From Candidatus Nitrosopelagicus sp. (lineage in GTDB: Archaea > Thermoproteota > Nitrososphaeria > Nitrososphaerales > Nitrosopumilaceae): 55,453 nt of DNA. The notes under the pieces are model-generated. The model did not search any database. It was given only the letters and a program-made list of their open reading frames with translations, and had not been told where the DNA came from. A program made the position numbers and the translations under genes. Shown in pieces: positions 49,630 to 55,453 of the stretch. Positions within the stretch are counted from its first letter, which is position 1. Each line of letters starts with the position of its first letter. The stretch spans positions 1 through 55,453 of the forward strand of contig JAOMDR010000006.1 of NCBI GenBank assembly GCA_028345575.1, given 5' to 3'.

Positions 49630-50379
49630 GTGATAATTGATGAAATTAAATCAGTTTTAGAAAAAGATGGATATGAGACAAATTCCGAAACGATATCCAG
49701 AATACAAGTTATGCTAGATTCAATACGAGATGATAATCAGATCAATAAACTGGACGAAGTTATTGAATGGTTCAATAAAAAAAGAGATGAATCAGATATG
49801 ATAGTAGAAGAGATTGCCATAAATGAACTTGATAAATGGAATGTTGATAATATTTCAGGGAACATTAATCATGAATCAGGTGGATTTTTTGAAGTAATCG
49901 GAGTTAAAGTTTCAAATACATTTGATCGTGAAGTAGGAAAAAAAGGATGGACACAGCCAATGATTGCAAAGAATCCAGGTGGCATTCTAGGCATTTTAAT
50001 GAAAAAAATTAATGATGTTCCACATTACCTACTACAAGCAAAAGCTGAACCAGGAAATATTGGAAAATTACAATTATCTCCAACTCTTCAAGCTACTACA
50101 AGTAATTTGTTAAAAGCTCATGGAGGAATTAGACCATTATTTGCAGAATATTTTGATGAACCAAAAAATGCAAAAATTATCTACGCGAAATGGCAATCTG
50201 AAGATGGAGGACGATTTCATTTAAAATCAAATTATAACATGATTGTTGAAGTGGATGAAAATGAAAGTATTGATATGCCAGACTCATTCATTTGGGTGAC
50301 ATTATATCAAATTAAACAACTTTTAAAAATTGAAAATATTGTAGGACCACATATTAGAGGAATTATTTCATACTTGTAA
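49630..50379 (+). CDS. Single-domain NDP-hexose 2,3-dehydratase
   Basis: 249 residues, start GTG 49630. Motifs of the family: DREVGKKGWTQPMI near 98-111, LLQAKAEPGNIGKLQLSPTLQAT near 137-159 and GRFHLKSNYNMI near 196. Family enzymes of deoxysugar pathways (2,3-dehydratase step) are usually about 450-480 residues made of two similar halves; this has one copy. Followed after 3 nt by a Gfo/Idh/MocA oxidoreductase, the usual next step (3-keto reduction). Confidence 0.85.
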   Translation: MIIDEIKSVLEKDGYETNSETISRIQVMLDSIRDDNQINKLDEVIEWFNKKRDESDMIVEEIAINELDKWNVDNISGNINHESGGFFEVIGVKVSNTFDREVGKKGWTQPMIAKNPGGILGILMKKINDVPHYLLQAKAEPGNIGKLQLSPTLQATTSNLLKAHGGIRPLFAEYFDEPKNAKIIYAKWQSEDGGRFHLKSNYNMIVEVDENESIDMPDSFIWVTLYQIKQLLKIENIVGPHIRGIISYL

Positions 50380-50382
50380 AAA

Positions 50383-51408
50383 ATGACTCCTTTGAAATTT
50401 GGCATTATTGGTTGTTCAAAAATTGCTAAACGTTCAGTTATTCCTGCTATCTTAGAATCAAAATTTGCTGAATTAGAGATTATAGGTAGTAGAACTAGTG
50501 AAAAAGCAAAAGAATTTGCTAATGAAATAAATTGTCAGAAATTTGGAACTTATGAGGATGTCATATCAAATGACGATGTAGATGCAGTTTACATATCAAC
50601 TCCCATAGGAACACATGAAGAGTGGGCAAACAAAGCAATGTCAGCTGGAAAGCATGTCTATTGTGAAAAATCTTCTACGTACAATTTAGAATCAGCACAT
50701 AATATGGTCGATAATTCAAAACAAAATAATGTTAGATTGATGGAAGGTTTTATGTTTAGATTTCATTCTCAACATGAAAAAGTTCTTCAATTAATTAATG
50801 ATAAAAAGATCGGAGAGATAATTTCTTTTAATAGCATTTTTGGCTTTCCAGCATTTCCTGAAAATGATATAAGATATACAGATAAAATTGGTGGTGGATT
50901 TTTGAATGATTGTGGATGCTACCCTATTTGTGCGAGTAGAATGATCTTCAATGATGAACCAATTTCTGTGTTTTATAGTAGACAGAGTAATGATCCAAAA
51001 ACAGGTGTTGATATTCGAGGAACGTCTATTATAAAATACAAAAACGATAAGATTGCCACATTAGCATATGGTAATGGAAATTTTTATCAAGCAAATTATG
51101 AAGTTTGGGGAAATAAAGGACTAATATCATTAGACAGAGCATATTCTGTCCCTCCAGAATTTGTTACCAAAGTAAATTTACAATACACAGTAGAAAATAA
51201 TTGGGATGGTAGGAGAGAACAAATGTTTGAAATAAAACCAAATAATCATTTTCTTAAAATGATTGATGCATTTTGTTTAGATATATCAGGAGAAAAGAAA
51301 TCAGTCTTCAACTTTGAAGATGAGCTCTTAAATCAAGCAAGAGTAATGGAGGCTCATAGACTTTCAGATAAAAGTCACAAAGAAGAATGGATTTCAGATA
51401 TTTCCTGA
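50383..51408 (+). CDS. Gfo/Idh/MocA-family oxidoreductase
   Basis: 341 residues. N-terminal Rossmann motif FGIIGCSKIAKRSVIPA near 5-21, YISTPIGTHEEWANKAMSAGKHVYCEKSST near 69-98 (the EK(P/S) catalytic Lys) and a C-terminal alpha/beta domain. Probably reduces the 3-keto product of the adjacent 2,3-dehydratase with NAD(P)H, giving a 2,6-dideoxy- or related sugar. Substrate inferred from context. Confidence 0.88.
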   Translation: MTPLKFGIIGCSKIAKRSVIPAILESKFAELEIIGSRTSEKAKEFANEINCQKFGTYEDVISNDDVDAVYISTPIGTHEEWANKAMSAGKHVYCEKSSTYNLESAHNMVDNSKQNNVRLMEGFMFRFHSQHEKVLQLINDKKIGEIISFNSIFGFPAFPENDIRYTDKIGGGFLNDCGCYPICASRMIFNDEPISVFYSRQSNDPKTGVDIRGTSIIKYKNDKIATLAYGNGNFYQANYEVWGNKGLISLDRAYSVPPEFVTKVNLQYTVENNWDGRREQMFEIKPNNHFLKMIDAFCLDISGEKKSVFNFEDELLNQARVMEAHRLSDKSHKEEWISDIS

Positions 51409-51413
51409 TAATA

Positions 51414-52571
51414 TTATAATGATGATTTAATTACTTTGATTACCGCATCTTGATGCTTCTTTGAAATATTTGGAAATAATGGAAGTGCTAAAATCTCATC
51501 ATAAGTTTTTGCTGTATTAACTACATTAGATTTCTTTGCAAATTTCCTATATGCGACATATTCATGAATTGGCATCCAATATACTGTTGTTCTAATTCCA
51601 TTATTTTTTAATTTCTTGTATAACTGATTTCTTGATAATTTGAAAGGTTTAGTCACACGAATTGTATACAAATGATATGAATGTGTTTTATCATTTACCA
51701 TATCAGGTAAAATTATTCCAGGAATATTTTGCAAATTCTTATAATAATAGAGTGATGCTTTTTCACGAAGTTCATTTATTTTTTTAATTCTCTTTAATTG
51801 TGTGATTCCTAATGCAGATCTAATTTCATCTAATCGATAATTATATCCTGGTTCAACAATATCAAAAACCCAAGGATATTCACTTGAATAACGATTTTTT
51901 AGAGATTTTGTCATTCCATGACTACGTAATTGTCTAATTTTTTCAGCAATTACTTTCGAATTTGTAGTAACCATTCCTCCCTCAGCAGTTGTAATATTTT
52001 TAGTTGGATAAAATGAAAAACAACCAGTGTTTCCTAGTGTTCCTACATGTTTTGATTTATGAAATGTTCCAACAGCATGTGCACAATCTTCTACAACTTT
52101 TAGATTATGATCCTTTGCAAGATCTAGAATTTCTTCAATATTACAGACCTGTCCATAAATATGAACTGGGATTATTGCTTTAGTTCTTTTCGTAATATTT
52201 TTTTTAACATTTGAAATAGATAAAAAGAAATTTTCTTTGTTAATATCAGCAACAACTGGTTTTGCATTACAAGCAAGTACTGCATTTGCATCTGCCACAA
52301 ATGTTAAATCTGGAATAATTACCTCATCATTATTTCCAATTCCTAATGCCATTAATGATAAATGAAGGGCTGCAGTACAATTTGATACAGCAACAGCATA
52401 TTTTGCTTTTGAATATTTACAAAAATCGGCTTCAAATTTTTCTAATTGAGGACCAAGCGTTAACATACTTTGTGAGAGTGTTTTATTGATGATTTTTTTA
52501 TCATCTCCAGAAATCCATGGTTCGTATGCAGGAAATTTAATTTTTGAATCTTTAAAAAAATCTTTTTTCAT
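51414..52571 (-). CDS. DegT/DnrJ/EryC1 aminotransferase 2
   Basis: 385 residues, similar to the enzyme at 48333. CTAALHLSLMALGIGNNDEVI near 64, EDCAHAVGT near 161, CFSFYPTKNITTAEGG with the PLP lysine near 183, YNYRLDEIRSALG near 240. May act on the 3-keto or 4-keto sugar of the same cluster. Followed by the GT4 gene upstream. Confidence 0.9.
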   Translation of the reverse strand: MKKDFFKDSKIKFPAYEPWISGDDKKIINKTLSQSMLTLGPQLEKFEADFCKYSKAKYAVAVSNCTAALHLSLMALGIGNNDEVIIPDLTFVADANAVLACNAKPVVADINKENFFLSISNVKKNITKRTKAIIPVHIYGQVCNIEEILDLAKDHNLKVVEDCAHAVGTFHKSKHVGTLGNTGCFSFYPTKNITTAEGGMVTTNSKVIAEKIRQLRSHGMTKSLKNRYSSEYPWVFDIVEPGYNYRLDEIRSALGITQLKRIKKINELREKASLYYYKNLQNIPGIILPDMVNDKTHSYHLYTIRVTKPFKLSRNQLYKKLKNNGIRTTVYWMPIHEYVAYRKFAKKSNVVNTAKTYDEILALPLFPNISKKHQDAVIKVIKSSL

Positions 52572-52591
52572 GTTTTCAACCTCTAAATCCT

Positions 52592-53785
52592 CTATTTATT
52601 ATCATTATTTTTCAATACCTGTTCATATAATCTCAAAGAATTTTTTGCCATAGAAATACAGTTACATTCTTCATGAACAAATTCATATCCAGATATTCCT
52701 AATCTCTCTCTAAATTTATCGTCAAGTAATAATTTTATTATTGCTTTTGCCAATTCATCTGGGTTTTCGGGTTCAACAAGAATTCCATTTTTGCCATTTT
52801 TTACCGTAAATGGAATACCATGTGATCTCGTAGAAATCACCGGTTTTTTGAATGCAAATGATTCAAGTGGAACGAGTGGTGATAACTCCCATTGTGAAGG
52901 AAGAACTAAAAATTCACTTTGTCCATAAGCTGAGATGACATCTTCACGTGGTGGATTTTTGATTACCAAAATTTTATCAGATAAATTAAATTTTTTAATT
53001 AATTCTTCCATTTCTTTTTCAAACCCAAAATCTACTCCCATTATTACTAATTTTTTGTCTGCAATTTCTTTTTTATTTTTTAGTATCTTAAATGAATGAA
53101 TTAATGTTTCAATTCCTTTACTTTTTGAAAATCTACCTACAAATAAAATAAATTTAGAATCAATTTGATATTTTTTTCTAAAATTTTGTTTACTAACTAA
53201 TGTTTGAAGATTTACGCCATTTCGAATAATTTCTATCTTTGATTCTTTATTAATTTTTAAAAAAATCTGTTTTTCATATTCATTTGCTGCACTAATTGCT
53301 GCAGAATCATTAATAATTTTCTTAATAAAATAATTCTGTATTTTATAAAGAATTTGTAAAATAATACTAGATTCAGTTAAAAATGGATGAGTTGTTAAAC
53401 CTCCTTGGTCTGAAACAATTAGAGGAATTTTTAATTTTTTAGAAGCACGCCAAGCAACAATTGATTGATAACTTCTTAATCCTATGGTATGTATTATGTC
53501 TGGCTTGTCTTTTTCAATTTGTTCAATCATTGAAGTATTAATAAAGAATAATTTTAATGAAAACCACACATGTGTTCTATTAATTTTAAATTTTCCAAAT
53601 TTTTCTAAACGTGAAAGATTTTTATTAAATTTACTAGGGCCGTTACTGAAATCTAAATCTGTAGTATAGATTGTCACATCATGACCCATTTCAGAAATTT
53701 CACGAGCTAGGTCAACTGCTAAAAATACAATTCCTCCAAATTGTGTTGCAGGTAATGAAGCTGGGCATACTAATGCGACTTTCAT
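52592..53785 (-). CDS. GT4-family glycosyltransferase
   Basis: 397 residues. N-terminal GGIVFLAVDLAREISEMGHDVTIYTT near 18-43, KFILFVGRFSKSKGIETLI near 213-231, and SPLVPLESFAFKKPVISTRSHGIPFTV near 305, the EX7E-type donor region of GT4 retaining enzymes. Cytosolic, builds the surface glycan. Donor unknown. Confidence 0.88.
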   Translation of the reverse strand: MKVALVCPASLPATQFGGIVFLAVDLAREISEMGHDVTIYTTDLDFSNGPSKFNKNLSRLEKFGKFKINRTHVWFSLKLFFINTSMIEQIEKDKPDIIHTIGLRSYQSIVAWRASKKLKIPLIVSDQGGLTTHPFLTESSIILQILYKIQNYFIKKIINDSAAISAANEYEKQIFLKINKESKIEIIRNGVNLQTLVSKQNFRKKYQIDSKFILFVGRFSKSKGIETLIHSFKILKNKKEIADKKLVIMGVDFGFEKEMEELIKKFNLSDKILVIKNPPREDVISAYGQSEFLVLPSQWELSPLVPLESFAFKKPVISTRSHGIPFTVKNGKNGILVEPENPDELAKAIIKLLLDDKFRERLGISGYEFVHEECNCISMAKNSLRLYEQVLKNNDNK

Positions 53786-53828
53786 AAATTTCTCGACCTA
53801 ATCTTCTTTTTAGAGTCTTCTACTCAAT

Positions 53829-54662
53829 TTATTTTGAATTTTGAATGAAATTGTCAAATGACGTAAATTTGAACTCTTTTAATAATTCATCCATCTTTCC
53901 GTATGCTTTGTTTAGATTATGATATGTTACAAATTCATCTTGTTTCGACATTTTTATTTTTGGCATGAATTCAGGCGTTAATTCCCATGAATGAATATAG
54001 AATACGGCAGGAAAATTATTTTTCTGGTATGATTTTATAGAGTTTTTGATTATACGTAAGGGTAATGTTCTAAGATAGAATCCACCACCAGCAGGAATTT
54101 TTTTTCCAAGAAATTTTGTCACTAATAATGGAAATTCAAGTATTTTCCCATCATCAGAATTTTTTTCTAAACATTCTTTTGTTATTCTATATGGTTTATT
54201 TTCTGCATTTGGTAATCCATATAATTTAGTTTTTGCAGGTACAACACTGCTATCATAAACATAATTATTTTTTTCTAAAATATCAATCAACCAAGATGAA
54301 TTATGATTTAATGAAAAACTTGGTGCTCTAAATCCTTTTGATTTTCCATTTGTTAGATTATCAAAATTAATAATTTCCATTTCAAATTTTTCAGGTGAAG
54401 TATAAGAATCAATTCTCGAATGTTTCATTGTGTGAAAAGCAATCTCATGTCCATTTTCAATTATCATGTCTTGTAATTCAGGTTTAAATTCTAAAAGTTC
54501 ACCTACAAGAAAAAATGTTGCGTTAGTTTCATTTTTTCTTAGTAAATCAATTATTTTTTCAATACCTTGAAAAATTTTAGGTTCATGGTTTTTTTTCTGA
54601 AGGTATTTTTGAATTAATTCTGGATGAAACCAATCTTCAAAATCTATTCCCAATATGTTCAT
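53829..54662 (-). CDS. Polysaccharide deacetylase (NodB-like)
   Basis: 277 residues. LGIDFEDWFHPE at the N-terminus, ATFFLVGELLE near 48, EIAFHTMKHSR near 73-83 (metal His), GFRAPSFSLN near 115 and YDSSVVP near 137. This layout matches exopolysaccharide-locus deacetylases of the DUF3473-containing type. Removes N-acetyl groups from a glycan or its precursor. No signal peptide seen. Confidence 0.85.
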   Translation of the reverse strand: MNILGIDFEDWFHPELIQKYLQKKNHEPKIFQGIEKIIDLLRKNETNATFFLVGELLEFKPELQDMIIENGHEIAFHTMKHSRIDSYTSPEKFEMEIINFDNLTNGKSKGFRAPSFSLNHNSSWLIDILEKNNYVYDSSVVPAKTKLYGLPNAENKPYRITKECLEKNSDDGKILEFPLLVTKFLGKKIPAGGGFYLRTLPLRIIKNSIKSYQKNNFPAVFYIHSWELTPEFMPKIKMSKQDEFVTYHNLNKAYGKMDELLKEFKFTSFDNFIQNSK

Positions 54663-54668
54663 TTTTAT

Positions 54669-55205
54669 TCAATGATCAATTTTTTTTATTACTCTAGCTG
54701 GATTGCCAACAGCAATGCAATAATCAGGAATATCTTGTGTGACAACACTTCTTGGAGAAATTATTGAATTTTCTCCAATTGTAACTCCAGCAATAATTAT
54801 TGTTCCAGGATTTATCACTGCACCAGATTTTATAACAACTTTAGATATTTTTCTAGGAAAATCACCTTGTTTGAGAAATAAATTTGCCGAAGGATTACTA
54901 TGAGCAAAAATCATTGAATTTGAACCCAATGTGACATTATTTCCTATCTCAATCATTTTTGGATAAATTAAATCAATTAACACATATGGATTAAAATGAC
55001 AATTATTTCCTATCTTTACACCTCTAGCTCTTTGCATACTAACTGAAAATCCGGATAAAGGGGAAGAATATGCTAGAGAGTGAAGAATCCAATTTCGTAA
55101 AAATTTTATTTTAATCTTAAACCTACCAAAATTACCAGAATATCCATAATAATCCATTACTTCCTTTTCATTAATTGGAAAAGCATCATCTTGTTTATCA
55201 CTCAT
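54669..55205 (-). CDS. Hexapeptide-repeat acyltransferase (WbbJ-like)
   Basis: 178 residues. Isoleucine-patch repeats at about 70-165 (IGNNCHFNPYVLID, IGNNVTLGSNSMIFAHSN, GVTIGENSIISPRSVV) predicting a left-handed beta-helix, ending GNPARVIKK. Acetylates a sugar on the glycan, substrate unknown. Followed within 6 nt by the deacetylase, in one leftward operon. Confidence 0.85.
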   Translation of the reverse strand: MSDKQDDAFPINEKEVMDYYGYSGNFGRFKIKIKFLRNWILHSLAYSSPLSGFSVSMQRARGVKIGNNCHFNPYVLIDLIYPKMIEIGNNVTLGSNSMIFAHSNPSANLFLKQGDFPRKISKVVIKSGAVINPGTIIIAGVTIGENSIISPRSVVTQDIPDYCIAVGNPARVIKKIDH

Positions 55206-55311
55206 ACAATCAAAATATTGAATTTTAATAAAATCTAAAGCTTACTGATAAAAAATAGTAGAATTCATACATAATATTTATTGTTGAATTAATCATTTTT
55301 AATATAGAAAA

Positions 55312-55453
55312 TTGGAAAAATCACTCTCAGAATATATCACAGAAGCAAAAAAAATTGATGACCTGAAATTTAATAAAAAATTGAAAGTAGCAATACTTTC
55401 TAGTTTTACCTTGAATGGTTTAGATGAAGCATTACATGTTAAGTGTTCAAAAT
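55312..55453 (+). CDS. FkbH-like protein, 5' end only (3' truncated)
   Basis: Frame from TTG 55312 runs off the window. Its first 47 residues include a helix (SEYITEAKKIDDL) and KKLKVAILSSFTLNGL, the beginning of FkbH-type proteins that load glyceryl units or acyl groups and often sit in glycan clusters. An in-frame stop lies just upstream, and no ATG precedes TTG. Identification rests on a short segment. Confidence 0.5.
   Translation, partial: MEKSLSEYITEAKKIDDLKFNKKLKVAILSSFTLNGLDEALHVKCSK

Overview
This AT-rich window looks like the chromosome of a marine ammonia-oxidising archaeon of the Nitrosopumilus type (Nitrososphaerota). The evidence is archaeal housekeeping genes (GlnRS-like GluRS, Taw1, Bud32 kinase, TFB, UPF0147, a GGPP synthase for ether lipids), an F420-dependent NADP reductase, a copper-rich terminal oxidase and leaderless promoters with a TATA box about 25 nt before the ATG. 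The species assignment is inference.

Layout. 1-1327: isoprenoid genes (idi, GGPP synthase). 1332-6681: a zinc/metal uptake cluster. A ZnuABC-type transporter, two tiny overlapping ORFs and a TPR protein with an Asp-His tail run leftward, and a NikR-like regulator is divergent. 6683-21433: mostly core genes (gltX, FAH-family enzyme, GNAT, Rieske ferredoxin, methyltransferases, CorA-like channel, taw1, XTPase, bud32, radical SAM protein, aspartate kinase, ilvE), with tRNA-His and tRNA-Val, a candidate structured RNA at 20122-20219 and a 56-residue Cys/His-rich protein.

21997-30697: an accessory island next to tRNA-Lys(CTT). Three same-orientation copies of the tRNA 3' end (about 21997, 24170 and the intact gene at 30624) delimit two tandem units that share related left and right ends. 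Unit 1 (about 2.2 kb) holds one secreted CFI-box protein. Unit 2 (about 6.5 kb) holds a second CFI-box protein, two tail-anchored TPR paralogues, a zinc-ribbon/pentapeptide-repeat protein, a DUF6745-like protein with a small partner, and a TFB without its zinc ribbon. The promoter and start codon of the 680-residue CFI-box gene and of the TFB lie inside the same 103-nt direct repeat. No integrase is visible. This is the most unusual part of the window.

30746-41000: SRPBCC protein, terminal oxidase locus (half-size CtaA, double cupredoxin, subunit I, and subunit II divided between two genes), phosphatase, F420 reductase, aminotransferase, tRNA-Arg, MIP18-PqqD protein and eIF2B-like isomerase. 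41049-55453: a surface-glycan locus with phosphohexose isomerase, GmhA-like isomerase, NeuB-, KdsC- and NeuA-like enzymes for a CMP-nonulosonate-type sugar, two DegT aminotransferases, a single-domain NDP-hexose 2,3-dehydratase, a Gfo/Idh/MocA oxidoreductase, glycosyltransferases, a deacetylase, an acetyltransferase and the start of an FkbH-like gene.

No CRISPR array, rRNA or intact transposase was seen. No gene-free stretch exceeds 300 nt.
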